From Caballeronia sp. dw_276 (GTDB lineage: Bacteria; Pseudomonadota; Gammaproteobacteria; Burkholderiales; Burkholderiaceae), in the NCBI RefSeq assembly GCF_018449635.1, contig NZ_JAAVUV010000001.1, forward strand, positions 372,001-436,000: DNA of 64,000 nt, read 5' to 3'. This document shows, piece by piece, positions 55,300 through 63,891 of the stretch. Every line of letters starts with the position of its first letter. Within the stretch, counting starts at the first letter, position 1. Under the pieces are notes generated by a model, which was given only the letters and a program-made list of their open reading frames with translations, did not search any database and was not told the DNA's origin. Made by a program: the position numbers and the translations under genes.

Positions 55300-55611
55300 T
55301 TACGGACGGTTGTAATCGGCTGAACCGCCAACCGATGCAACCGGTGCGCCCGAGGCCGACGTACCGCTCACCGACGATCCATAGCTGCGCTGCGCGACGC
55401 CATCCTGTGCGGAAACACGTTGCTCCGCTGCCTGGATATTTGCCGGATATTGCGTGCGATCCGATGCCGGGTTATAGCCGGCTTTCTCGAGCTGCACCAG
55501 CTCGGCGCGAACCTGCGCGCGGGTCACGGGGCTGTTGCTCTGCGCGAACGCGAAGCTCGGCGCGGCCAATGCTGAAGCGATCACAACTGCGGGAATGATT
55601 GTCTTGATCAT
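55300..55611 (-). CDS. Small secreted DUF4148 protein
   Basis: 103 residues from the ATG at 55611, with GGAGG 7 bases upstream. Signal peptide at about 1-23 (MIKTIIPAVVIASALAAPSFAFA). The mature part has VTRAQVRAELVQLEKAGYNPASDRTQYPANIQAAE, the DUF4148 pattern (positions 27-62), which is abundant in Burkholderia and often found in many copies per genome. The end is Ser/Gly-rich. Function is unknown, probably in the periplasm. Confidence 0.9.
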   Translation of the reverse strand: MIKTIIPAVVIASALAAPSFAFAQSNSPVTRAQVRAELVQLEKAGYNPASDRTQYPANIQAAEQRVSAQDGVAQRSYGSSVSGTSASGAPVASVGGSADYNRP

Positions 55612-55924
55612 GATGAACCTCCAATGGTTATCGATTACGAAGCTTGCGGTGTCGGCGTTCGAGAAGGGCTGAGCGCTGATCGGCATCGCTTGTTTCGATC
55701 CGTGAAAAGATCTTATTCCTCGGCGATCTAGGTAAAAACCCTTAAATAGTAAAAACACTGTTGTGATCCGACGAATAAAGCAATCGGGCCTTCGGGTTTT
55801 GGCAAACGACGTGCGGGCGCGGCGCGCTTAAGGGGAACCCCATTCCCCTCAAGCCGCTATACGCTTCATTCCGTCGCGGGAAGCCTGGCTTCCTGCATCC
55901 AGTGTTCAAGATCCGGAGGTCGCC

Positions 55925-57031
55925 ATGTCCAAGCTTTTTTCGCCGTTCAAACTCGGCCGCTATGAACTCAAGCATCGCGTGGTGCTTGCCCCTATGACGC
56001 GTTTGCGTTCAGACCCGGACGACAGTCCGAGCGAGATGATGGTCGAGTACTACAGTCAGCGTGCGTCGGAAGGGGCGCTGATGATTACTGAGTCGTCGCA
56101 TGTGATGAAGAGTGGGCGCGGCTACGCAGGCGGTCCGGGAATCTACGATGACGACCACATTCAAGGCTGGAAAAGAATCGCCGATGCCGTACACGCAAAA
56201 GGCGCCCGCATCTTCATGCAGCTCGTCCACGACGGCCGCCAGTCGCACGTCGACCTGACCGGCGGCACGCCGCCGATCGCGCCGTCCGAAGTGCCTTTCG
56301 AAGGACTTGCCATGACGAAGGACGGTTGGGTGCCGGTATCGATGCACCGGGCAGTGGGTATCGATGAAATTCCCGGACTCGTCGAAGCTTTTCGCCAGGG
56401 CGCGCAACGTGCGCTTGCAGCCGGATTCGACGGTGTGGAGATTCACAGCGCGAACGGTTATCTCGTCGATACGTTCCTGCAGGACGGCACCAACAAACGT
56501 ACCGATGCCTACGGCGGTTCAGTCGAAAATCGCGCGCGTTTCCTGCTTGAGCTGACCGAAGCAGTGAGTTCGGTATGGGGCGCGGATCGCGTGGGCGTGC
56601 GTGTTTCGCCGAGCGGCCAGTGGGGCGAAATCTCCGATAGCAATCCGGAGGCAACCTTCGGCTACGTCGCCGCGCAATTGAACCGGTTCGGCCTGGCGTA
56701 TCTGCATATCATCGAACCGCGCGTGAAGGGCGTCGAGACGCTGCATGAAGGTCAGGCGCCGGTGGCGTCCGTGTTCCTGCGCACGATTTTCAAAGGGCCG
56801 ATCATCGCGGCGGGCGGGTTTGATCGTGCTGGCGCAGAAGCCATTCTGCAAAAGGGCGATGCCGATCTTGTCGCGTTCGGGCGCTGGTTTGCATCGAATC
56901 CTGATTTGCCGAAACGCCTCAAGGACAATTTGCCGCTGAATGATTACGACCGCTCGGCGTTCTGGGGCGGCACGGAAAAAGGCTACATCGACTATCCGTT
57001 CTATAGCGAAGAAACCATGGCTTGTGCGTGA
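55925..57031 (+). CDS. nemA: Old yellow enzyme family alkene reductase (NemA-like)
   Basis: 368 residues, with GGAGG about 5 bases before the ATG. FMN-dependent TIM-barrel enzyme: LAPMTRLRSD near 21-30 (Thr that tunes FMN), H174 and N177 in EIHSANGYL for substrate binding, and GTNKRTDAYGGSVENRARF. It reduces activated C=C bonds, nitrate esters or quinones with NAD(P)H. It converges with the LysR gene, 8 bases apart. Confidence 0.92.
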   Translation: MSKLFSPFKLGRYELKHRVVLAPMTRLRSDPDDSPSEMMVEYYSQRASEGALMITESSHVMKSGRGYAGGPGIYDDDHIQGWKRIADAVHAKGARIFMQLVHDGRQSHVDLTGGTPPIAPSEVPFEGLAMTKDGWVPVSMHRAVGIDEIPGLVEAFRQGAQRALAAGFDGVEIHSANGYLVDTFLQDGTNKRTDAYGGSVENRARFLLELTEAVSSVWGADRVGVRVSPSGQWGEISDSNPEATFGYVAAQLNRFGLAYLHIIEPRVKGVETLHEGQAPVASVFLRTIFKGPIIAAGGFDRAGAEAILQKGDADLVAFGRWFASNPDLPKRLKDNLPLNDYDRSAFWGGTEKGYIDYPFYSEETMACA

Positions 57032-57039
57032 TCATCGGA

Positions 57040-57960
57040 TCACGAGGCGAGATCGCGATCCCACGGCGCGATTTCGCCCCACGTTTGCGTCAGCAAATCG
57101 ATAAAGATCCGCACCTTCGGCGAAAGATGCCGGCGTGTTGGATACATCGCGCGGATGGGTTTCGTCGCCGGCTGGAATTCGCTCAGCATGGGCACGAGCT
57201 TGCCCGCGCGCACGTTGTCTTCAAGCAGGTAAGTAGGCATGTTGATGATGCCGAAACCGTGCACGGCAGCGGCGACCAGGGCCTCGGCGCTGTCCATTTG
57301 CAGACGCGTTGCGTGACTTACCTCGCTTGTGACGGGATCGCTGAAAGTCCATGGTTGCGGTCGTCCCGCGCTCATGAAGAACAGGCACTCGTGGCTACGA
57401 AGATCGCCGGGCACTTGCGGCGTGCCGTGCGCTTCCAGATAACCGGGCGATGCACACGTCAGCAAGCGCTGCTGCGCGACGGGGCGCGCGATCAGGCGTG
57501 AGTCGGGACGCGGATCGCCAATGCGCAAGGCAATGTCGATCCCTTCATCGATCAGATCCACGAACCGGTCCGTGAAGCTCACTTCAGCGCGTACGTCAGG
57601 CCATGTCTGCAGGAACGATTCGATAACCGGCATCACGTGCCGATGCCCCAGGCCCGACGGCACACTGAGCTTCAGCACGCCGGTAGGCTTGGCGCTGCGC
57701 ACGGCCATTGCGAGTTCGGTTTCCTCGAGGTCATCGAGTATTTGTGTGCATCGGGAAAAGAACACGTCGCCGTCATCGGTGAGGCTCAGGCTGCGCGGCG
57801 TCCGGTTGAGAAGACGCACGCCCAGGCGCTGCTCGAGACGCACGATGCTTTTGCCCACCGCGGATCGAGTAAGCCCGAGCTGCTTTGCGGCGATCGTGAA
57901 GCTTCCCGCCTTCACGACGGCGACGAACATGGCGATATCGTTGATATTTCCAAGTGCCAT
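57040..57960 (-). CDS. LysR family transcriptional regulator
   Basis: 306 residues from the ATG at 57960, where LysR homology begins (MALGNINDIAMFVAVVKAGS). The HTH follows (FTIAAKQLGLTRSAVGKSIV) and then the substrate-binding part with LKLSVPSGLGHRHVMP. The branch is that of the DsdC/CrgA-like proteins with LNRTPRSLSLT. It is divergent from the DUF427 gene with 168 bases between, a normal arrangement for LysR targets. Confidence 0.92.
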   Translation of the reverse strand: MALGNINDIAMFVAVVKAGSFTIAAKQLGLTRSAVGKSIVRLEQRLGVRLLNRTPRSLSLTDDGDVFFSRCTQILDDLEETELAMAVRSAKPTGVLKLSVPSGLGHRHVMPVIESFLQTWPDVRAEVSFTDRFVDLIDEGIDIALRIGDPRPDSRLIARPVAQQRLLTCASPGYLEAHGTPQVPGDLRSHECLFFMSAGRPQPWTFSDPVTSEVSHATRLQMDSAEALVAAAVHGFGIINMPTYLLEDNVRAGKLVPMLSEFQPATKPIRAMYPTRRHLSPKVRIFIDLLTQTWGEIAPWDRDLAS

Positions 57961-58128
57961 GGGGCGAAGTTCCTGAAGGTGATTGGCGCGAAGCTGGATG
58001 GCGTGAAAGACGCGCCATTGTATTTCCATTACCGCAGGAAGCCGCACGCCGTGCGCGGCAGGAAAATCAACTTTCCGATACGCTGAAAGACGCGGCATCA
58101 CCTAACCCGCAGTCCAGGAGCAGAAGCC

Positions 58129-58506
58129 ATGACGAAGACAGTGAAGATTCCAGGGCCCGACCATCCAATCACAATCGAGCCGAACCCCTCGCGCATCACG
58201 GTGTCCATTGGCGGCCGCGTACTCGCCGATACACGCGAAGCGCTGACCGTGCGCGAAGCATCGTATCTGCCGGTCCATTACATTCCGCGCAAGGACGTCG
58301 ACATGTCGCTGCTCGAACGCACGGATCACGCGACGTATTGCCCGTACAAGGGCGAGTGTTCGTACTACAGCATTCCGCTAGGCGGCGAGCGTTCGGCGAA
58401 TGCCGTCTGGACTTACGAGGACACGTATCCGGCGGTCGCTGAAATCAAGGGTCATCTCGCGTTTTATCAGGATCGTGTCGATGCATTCGAAGTGCACGCT
58501 GCCTGA
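58129..58506 (+). CDS. DUF427 domain protein
   Basis: 125 residues. The conserved parts are ITVSIGGRVLADTREALTV, YIPRKDVDMSLLERTDHATYCPYKG and AVWTYEDTYP, AFYQDRVDAFEV; these are the usual blocks of DUF427 (in part given by length limit). AGGAG is upstream. The family has a compact beta fold without proven enzymatic role. It is divergent from the LysR gene. Confidence 0.9.
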   Translation: MTKTVKIPGPDHPITIEPNPSRITVSIGGRVLADTREALTVREASYLPVHYIPRKDVDMSLLERTDHATYCPYKGECSYYSIPLGGERSANAVWTYEDTYPAVAEIKGHLAFYQDRVDAFEVHAA

Positions 58507-58657
58507 TCAATAAGCACGGCTTTCGCGTTGAACGCCGTTTGTGCACGTTTTCGCCAGCCGACGTATTTTACGGATGGCGATCGTCCAATAACGGCGCACA
58601 CGACTCTTTGCGAAGACGGACGCAAAGGCATTCTTATCAACGCTTGAGCGGAGTTTT

Positions 58658-59992
58658 ATGACCACGCAACGTCGCTTGCGGTTGGGCGCTTTCATGCGGC
58701 CGGCCACCATTCACACTGGGGCGTGGCGTTACCCCGGCGCATTCCCCGATGCCAACTTCAACTTCGCCCATCTCAAGCGGTTCGCGCAGACGCTCGAACG
58801 CGGCCGTTTTGATGCGTTTTTCATGGCCGATCATCTCGCCGTGCTCAACATGCCGACGCAAGCGCTGAGGCGAAGCCACACGGCGACCTCGTTCGAGCCG
58901 CTCACCTTGCTCTCGGCGCTTGCTGCGGTGACGGAGCACATCGGACTGATTGCGACGGCGTCCACCACGTTCGAAGAGCCTTATCACGTGGCGCGCCGGT
59001 TTGCGTCGCTCGATCATTTGAGCGGCGGCCGCGCGGGCTGGAACCTGGTGACCACAGCCAACCCCGATGCCGCGCTCAACTTCGGCCTGGATGAACACGT
59101 GGAACACAGCGAGCGCTACAAGCGCGGCCGCGAGTTCTTCGATGTCGTGACGGGCCTCTGGGACAGCTGGGCCGACGATGCTTTCGTTCGCGACGTGGAA
59201 ACCGGCACGTTCTTCGATCCCGCGAAAATGCACGTGCTCAACCACAAGGGCGAGAGCTTGTCGGTGCGCGGCCCGTTGAATATCGCGCGGCCGGTGCAGG
59301 GCTGGCCGGTCGTCGTGCAGGCGGGATCGTCGGAGGCGGGGCGGCAGATCGCGGCCGAAACGGCCGAGGCCGTCTTCGCCGCGCCGAAAACGCTTGCTGA
59401 AGCTCAGCGCTTTTACGCCGATGTAAAAGGCCGCATGGCGAAGCTCGGGCGAAATCCTGACCACCTGAAGATCTTGCCGGCGGCGTTCGTCGTAATCGGC
59501 GATTCGCTCGATGAAGCGCAGGAAAAGCGCGCGCTCCTCGATACCCTCGTGCACTACGACAGCGGCATCGCGTCGCTTTCCATCTTGCTCGGTCATGACG
59601 TTTCCCGCTTCGATCCCTACGGTCCCCTGCCCGAAATCCCGGAGACGAACGCGAGCAAGAGCAGTCGTGAGCGCGTGATCGAGTGGGCGGCCCGCGACAA
59701 GTTGACGATCCGCCAACTCGCGCAACGTGTGGGCGGCTATTCGGGGCTTGAAATGATCGGCACCCCTTCGACGATCGCCGACCAGATGGAACAGTGGCTC
59801 GTCGAAGCGGGCTCGGATGGCTTCAACGTAATGTTTCCGTACCTGCCAGGCGGCCTGGACGATTTCGTCGATAAAGTCGTGCCCGAACTGCAGGCCCGCG
59901 GCATTTTCCGGCGCGAATATGAGGGCCGTACGTTGCGGGAAAATCTCGGCCTGCCGCGGCCGGAGAATCGCTTCTTCCAGACCGGCGGGTGA
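58658..59992 (+). CDS. FMN-dependent monooxygenase of the NtaA/SnaA/DszA (LLM) family
   Basis: 444 residues with GGAG just before the ATG. LLM-class flavin fold with RFDAFFMADHLAVL, TASTTFEEPYHVARRFASLDHLSGGRAGWNLVTT (given by its ends at about 108 and 133) and VVVQAGSSEAGRQIAA near 218. NtaA/DszA enzymes oxidise substrates such as nitrilotriacetate or sulfones with FMNH2 from a separate reductase. No flavin reductase gene adjoins. The TetR gene follows by 88 bases on the same strand and may regulate it. Confidence 0.9.
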   Translation: MTTQRRLRLGAFMRPATIHTGAWRYPGAFPDANFNFAHLKRFAQTLERGRFDAFFMADHLAVLNMPTQALRRSHTATSFEPLTLLSALAAVTEHIGLIATASTTFEEPYHVARRFASLDHLSGGRAGWNLVTTANPDAALNFGLDEHVEHSERYKRGREFFDVVTGLWDSWADDAFVRDVETGTFFDPAKMHVLNHKGESLSVRGPLNIARPVQGWPVVVQAGSSEAGRQIAAETAEAVFAAPKTLAEAQRFYADVKGRMAKLGRNPDHLKILPAAFVVIGDSLDEAQEKRALLDTLVHYDSGIASLSILLGHDVSRFDPYGPLPEIPETNASKSSRERVIEWAARDKLTIRQLAQRVGGYSGLEMIGTPSTIADQMEQWLVEAGSDGFNVMFPYLPGGLDDFVDKVVPELQARGIFRREYEGRTLRENLGLPRPENRFFQTGG

Positions 59993-60080
59993 CGCGGCGC
60001 GAAACTCCAGACAAGACAGCATATAAAATCATCGCCTTAGGGCGTGTTTTCAGGCGCCCGCCAAAGGACAAACGCAACTC

Positions 60081-60650
60081 ATGGGACATTCACAGGCAGA
60101 GAAGGCGGCAACGCATCAACGCATTGTCGAGGTGGCGGCGCGTCGTTTTCGCGAACTCGGACTCGACGGTATCGGCGTCGCCGATGTAATGAAAGAAGCC
60201 GGCATGACGGTCGGCGGTTTTTACAAGCACTTTGCATCGCGCGACGAACTGGTGACCGAAGCGCTCGACGTCGCGTTCGAAAGCCTCGACGCATGGGAGG
60301 CACGCGTCAAGACCCTGGAGGCGGGCGTGCGCGACTACCTGAGCGAGGCGCACCGGGATTCACCGGGCAGAGGTTGCGCACTCGGCGCGCTTCTGGGTGA
60401 TGTCGCGCGCAGCAGTGAAGCCACGCGCGACGTGTACACCGAACGGGTCAGACACAACATCGGTTTCTCGGAGAGTCTGCTCGATATCGCCGATCCCGCC
60501 GAACGCCGTGCTCGCGCCATCCTGCAGTTCACCGCGTGTCTTGGCGCGATCGGGCTGGCGCGGGCGGTATCGGACCCGGTTTTATCGAAGGAAATACTCG
60601 ACAGTGTCGCCGGACAGTTGATTCCGCTGCTTCCCGGACCGCCGTCGTGA
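60081..60650 (+). CDS. TetR family transcriptional regulator
   Basis: 189 residues. HTH at about 10-56: HQRIVEVAARRFRELGLDGI, VADVMKEAGMTVGGFYKHFASRDEL. The C-terminal part (SPGRGCALGALLGDVAR) resembles the AcrR-like NemR branch, in which a Cys (here C102-like in GRGCALG) senses electrophiles. If so, it could link to the OYE or monooxygenase genes nearby. AAAGGA is about 11 bases before the ATG. Confidence 0.9.
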   Translation: MGHSQAEKAATHQRIVEVAARRFRELGLDGIGVADVMKEAGMTVGGFYKHFASRDELVTEALDVAFESLDAWEARVKTLEAGVRDYLSEAHRDSPGRGCALGALLGDVARSSEATRDVYTERVRHNIGFSESLLDIADPAERRARAILQFTACLGAIGLARAVSDPVLSKEILDSVAGQLIPLLPGPPS

Positions 60651-60805
60651 TTCCTTCGAGCGAAAGAAGGGTTGTTGGTAGAAACTAGTGTTGAAGCGGT
60701 GCGGGCAATCCATTACATTCGACGCGTTGTCCAGATGTCGATCATCCGGCACTAAATCGGGTGATCCGCAAACCACTACAAAATGACGTTCCTTGGAGAA
60801 TTACA

Positions 60806-61045
60806 ATGAAAGCGATCGCACTGGTTTCCCTCTCCGCGCTCTTGCTCGCGGCTTCCGGTCTGGCCATGGCCCAGAGCGGCGGCGGTAATGGCAACGGCGG
60901 CGGCGGCGGTGGTAACGCGCACGGCGCGGCAACGGCTGCACCTACAACCGGTGGCGATAATTCTTCGACCCCGGGCAGCTCGCGCGGCAAGCCGCATCTG
61001 TTCAAGCACAAGCAAAAGAAGGCGGCTCCGGCGCCTGCCCAGTAA
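60806..61045 (+). CDS. Small secreted Gly-rich protein with Lys-rich end
   Basis: 79 residues from the ATG at 60806, with GGAG 8 bases upstream. Signal peptide at 1-22 (MKAIALVSLSALLLAASGLA, cut after AMA). The mature part is a Gly/Asn run, then Ala/Thr, and a basic end with HLFKHKQKKAAPAPA. No known domain. It has its own terminator at 61101-61148. Confidence 0.7.
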   Translation: MKAIALVSLSALLLAASGLAMAQSGGGNGNGGGGGGNAHGAATAAPTTGGDNSSTPGSSRGKPHLFKHKQKKAAPAPAQ

Positions 61046-61422
61046 TTCCGGGCTGGCAGCGCGGCAAGTTTGCCGCGCGCCATTCTCTGTAAGCGTCAAC
61101 AAAAAAGCTGTCATGGCCGACACAACCGGTCATGACAGCTTTGTTTTTCTGAATGCACGCTGCTTCGACGATTTCTCCGAAAGGCGCTGAACAGAGAGAC
61201 TTTGTCCGTTTTTATATTGCCAATGTCGAGCGGATCTGCGCGCCGCGAATTCCAGCGGGGTAGTATGGAATGGTGATTCAAGCGTAATTTGAACTCCGCG
61301 CAGCAATAACGCTCGAATGTGGGCAAACGGTGCGACGGGCAATGATCTGGCATCATTGACCCAATGTTCCGGCGGACGTCTGCCGGAATCAGCCCGAAAT
61401 ACTAACGTCAGGTCGAATAAGA
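61046..61422. other. Terminator and leader region upstream of the Hfq-like gene
   Basis: No gene is seen. After the terminator at 61101-61148 comes a 270-base leader. Two small perfect hairpins lie near the gene: AATGAT-N5-ATCATT at 61341-61357 and TTCCGGC-N8-GCCGGAA at 61367-61388. No ribosome site stands directly before the ATG at 61423. Confidence 0.4.
61101..61148 (+). terminator. Intrinsic terminator after the small Gly-rich protein
   Basis: Stem AAAGCTGTCATG/CATGACAGCTTT with a 15-base loop, followed by GTTTTTC. Runs of A on the 5' side give T6 on the other strand as well. Confidence 0.82.
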
Positions 61423-61752
61423 ATGGCTACAGAATCCCAGCAGCAAAGTCAGAGTGATGTCTTGAACGCTGCCCGCAAAGAGCGCAAGCGCGTCGCAATC
61501 TTCCTCGTGAACGGGGTGCGGCTGGTTGGTCACATCGAATCCTTCGATCAGTATCTGGTCATGCTGAGCTCGGCCGCCGGCATCCAGGCGGTCTACAAGC
61601 ATTCCATCTCGACCATCCAGGAAGACACCGGCAAGGCGTTCAGTGCAGGCGCGCCGCGCACCAGTTCTGGCGCCTCGCGCGACGGAGATTCCAAGCGTCC
61701 GGTCGCGATCTCGCACAAACGCCGTTTGCCGACGAACGTCGGCGGCGAGTAA
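61423..61752 (+). CDS. Divergent Hfq-like Sm RNA chaperone with basic tail
   Basis: 109 residues. Sm1 is VAIFLVNGVRLVGHIESFDQYLVML (24-48) and Sm2 is YKHSIS (58-63), so it belongs to Hfq. Against E. coli Hfq, the proximal-face Lys56/His57 are kept (K59, H60) and Phe42 is Tyr (Y44); the rim arginines are R18, K19, R21. On the distal face Tyr25 is Phe and Gln33 is Val, and one residue is inserted before Sm2. The tail of about 40 residues is basic. It lies alone, not in a der-hfq-hflX setting, so it is a paralogue rather than the main Hfq. Confidence 0.85.
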   Translation: MATESQQQSQSDVLNAARKERKRVAIFLVNGVRLVGHIESFDQYLVMLSSAAGIQAVYKHSISTIQEDTGKAFSAGAPRTSSGASRDGDSKRPVAISHKRRLPTNVGGE

Positions 61753-61805
61753 CGAGAAAGGGCATCGCATTTGCATCGTGCAAGTGCGTGCTGAGCCAGA
61801 ATACG

Positions 61806-61843
61806 AAAAAAGGCGAAGCCTGTCAGGGCTTCGCCTTTTTTCG
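61806..61843. terminator. Bidirectional intrinsic terminator after the Hfq-like gene
   Basis: Perfect 15-bp stem AAAAAAGGCGAAGCC/GGCTTCGCCTTTTTT with a 6-base loop. It gives T6 on both strands and serves the Hfq-like gene and the convergent DUF6572-like gene. Confidence 0.9.
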
Positions 61844-61890
61844 CTTCTATTCACGATTTCGTCACAATCCGAAAACGTAGATCAGGAAGC

Positions 61891-62430
61891 TCATCGTCCA
61901 GATGACGTTTTCTTGCGCATCACCAGAACCGGATGATGATCGACTCGCACAATCTCGTTCGAGTGCTTTGTTTCAGCAACCGCTGGCGGAGCAAGGTCGA
62001 GTACATCGGCAACGGACTCCAGCCGGGTATCAGCGAGAACGCCGCTTGTATTAGCCGTTGCGCCTGTAACGTCCGCGACCGATTCATCAGATGCCGTTGC
62101 ATGGCGCACATCCACGGTGCGACAGCGGACGTCGAATCCCACTGAGCGGATGATCGTCTCGCGCGTCTTCCAGAACACCTCGGCGGCGCGGGTCATGGGC
62201 CGCATGGCGACATACTCGATGATCACCGGATAACCGCGCACGCCCGGGTAAGCCGCCAGCAACTGGCCGGAGCGAACGTACTGCGTGTAACGATCTATCT
62301 TTTTTGTCAGCAGCGAAAAATGCGTGGCTTCGTCGTCCCAGTCGAGGTCGTCGAAGATGCCGACGTACACGCGCTTGAACAGGATATTGACGCCGACGTA
62401 ATCGATAGTGTCCACGTCGAGAAGAGACAT
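61891..62430 (-). CDS. DUF6572-like protein of unknown function
   Basis: 179 residues from the ATG at 62430. The first 90 residues are conserved in style: SLLDVDTIDYVGVNILFKRV, YVGIFDDLDWDDEATHFSLL, KKIDRYTQYVRSG, GVRGYPVIIEYVA. I believe this is the DUF6572 family. The tail from about 115 is rich in Ala, Val, Asp and Thr and looks unstructured. The protein seems cytoplasmic. Function is unknown. Confidence 0.72.
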   Translation of the reverse strand: MSLLDVDTIDYVGVNILFKRVYVGIFDDLDWDDEATHFSLLTKKIDRYTQYVRSGQLLAAYPGVRGYPVIIEYVAMRPMTRAAEVFWKTRETIIRSVGFDVRCRTVDVRHATASDESVADVTGATANTSGVLADTRLESVADVLDLAPPAVAETKHSNEIVRVDHHPVLVMRKKTSSGR

Positions 62431-62753
62431 GGTATTTCCCCAGCGCCCGATGCCGGGCAAAGATTGCAGGCGCGTATTGTAATGGACTGCGTCATCCTAA
62501 ATAAGTACGCGGGGCGTGATTGCAACAGTGTACGACGCTCAAGCTTGATGTCATCCATCGCGCTGTGAAATTGACTGTTTTAAAGCACATCCTATTCGAT
62601 AACCGTGAATAGGAGGATACCTAAAAATACCTCGATTCAATTGACATCGTTCATCTCGAAAAACAAACTGGGTTCACGTTATTTGAACAGTTTGTGCGAT
62701 TGAACACCGGACGGCGCACGAGCAAACCCTCAATGTCCGGCAGGAGCAGCAAA
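62431..62753. other. Divergent intergenic region with an inverted repeat
   Basis: No gene is seen. Inverted repeat CCTATTC-N9-GAATAGG at 62591-62613 lies about midway between the two divergent starts and could be an operator. The rest is AT-rich and shows no further structure that I can support. Confidence 0.4.
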
Positions 62754-63269
62754 ATGAAATTGAAGTCCAGCAAAACCATCAAGGCCGCCATGATCGCGGC
62801 GGCGTCCTCGATCCTGATGACCAGCGCATTCGCGGCGTCTATCGACGGTACAACAATGGTACGCATTGGCGGCAAGGTCCAATCGGTGGATTTGTCCACG
62901 CATAGTGTTACTGTAACGAATGCACAGGGCGCAACGGAATCGTTCCAGGTCGGCGCCAATGTCCCCAACCTCGACAAGCTCAAGGCAGGCACTAACGTGG
63001 TCGGCACGACAGCTCGACCGGTTCGTCTGACTGTGCTCGAGTCGAACAGACTGGCTGCGCTGCCAACGCAAGACGGCAACGAGACGATCGCCCAGGTAAC
63101 GAGCGTGGACAGCCAGCGCGGCTCCATGACGCTCAAGGACACGCAAGGCGCCGAGTTGACGGTGCAGGCGAACTCACCGGGAGCCGTTGCCGCGGTTGTG
63201 CCGGGCACGCGCGTTCTCGTGAATGCAATGAATCCCGCACCGTTGGCTCGCGGCCAGGTCCTGCGCTGA
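62754..63269 (+). CDS. Secreted beta-rich protein (DUF5666-like repeats)
   Basis: 171 residues from the ATG at 62754, with AGGAG 8 bases upstream. Signal peptide at about 1-27 (KAAMIAAASSILMTSAFAA). The mature part shows two related blocks, VRIGGKVQSVDLSTHSVTVT and IAQVTSVDSQRGSMTLKDTQ, each followed by a Gly/Pro turn and a V-rich strand, as in OB-like DUF5666 repeats. It should be periplasmic. No partner gene is close. Confidence 0.72.
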   Translation: MKLKSSKTIKAAMIAAASSILMTSAFAASIDGTTMVRIGGKVQSVDLSTHSVTVTNAQGATESFQVGANVPNLDKLKAGTNVVGTTARPVRLTVLESNRLAALPTQDGNETIAQVTSVDSQRGSMTLKDTQGAELTVQANSPGAVAAVVPGTRVLVNAMNPAPLARGQVLR

Positions 63270-63891
63270 TCAGTCGGATTCGTCCGATAGCTCGCCGCTC
63301 GTCAATTCTTCATCATGCATGCATCGTTAGTGATCTAGATCCCCGCTGGATGACGAACGGTGAATCGCCCGGTTTTCCGGCCGATTTCAGCTTCCCCCGG
63401 AAGCGCGGCGGCGCAGCAGTCAAGGTACCTCTGAGATTCAAGCGTAGTCGCAAAAAAATCCACCCGGCGCAAACCGGGTGGATTTTTTTTTGTCTCCAGA
63501 GATTGAAGGGAATTTGATCAGGATAACAAAATAAAAGACGGTTGCGAGTATCTTGATCTGGGTGTGGAACGGCAAGCGCGTCGGGACAAAGAATTCGCGG
63601 ATTTGCCGTTCAGGTGTTCAGGTGGAATCGATGCAAAGACGTATTCCGTTCGTTTGTAAGATCACGATTGCTGATTTGCATCTTACGTTTGTGCTACACG
63701 GTTTTACAAAGAGTTGGTTAATATACGTTCGCGTATCAGTTGACCTGCGTACAAGGCTTACGAGGCTTACGAAGTCAGACCCGCGGAATTGACTGGCACG
63801 CATCGAAGCATGCAGTTCGAGCACGACAAACGCGGTGGACGCCGCCGGTGCCGCCGCACCAAAAAAACCGCTTTCCGTGGAGAATCTCGAT
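63270..63891. other. AT-rich intergenic region with terminator
   Basis: After the terminator at 63452-63491 there are 400 bases that are more AT-rich than the rest. Open frames on both strands here lack ribosome sites and family features. A tandem 9-base repeat, AGGCTTACG twice, is at 63754-63771. The region probably holds the promoter of the gene at 63892. Confidence 0.4.
63452..63491. terminator. Strong intrinsic terminator after the DUF5666-like gene
   Basis: Perfect 16-bp stem beginning AAAAAAATCCACCCGG, 6-base loop, then its complement running into T9. It is T-rich on both strands. Confidence 0.9.

Noticed and set aside
58637..60022. 461-codon minus-strand frame opposite the monooxygenase gene
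   Set aside because: Composition is Arg/His-rich and the LLM monooxygenase on the plus strand is complete.
63553..63792. 79-codon open frame before the last gene
   Set aside because: No ribosome site or family feature, in AT-rich DNA between a terminator and the next gene.
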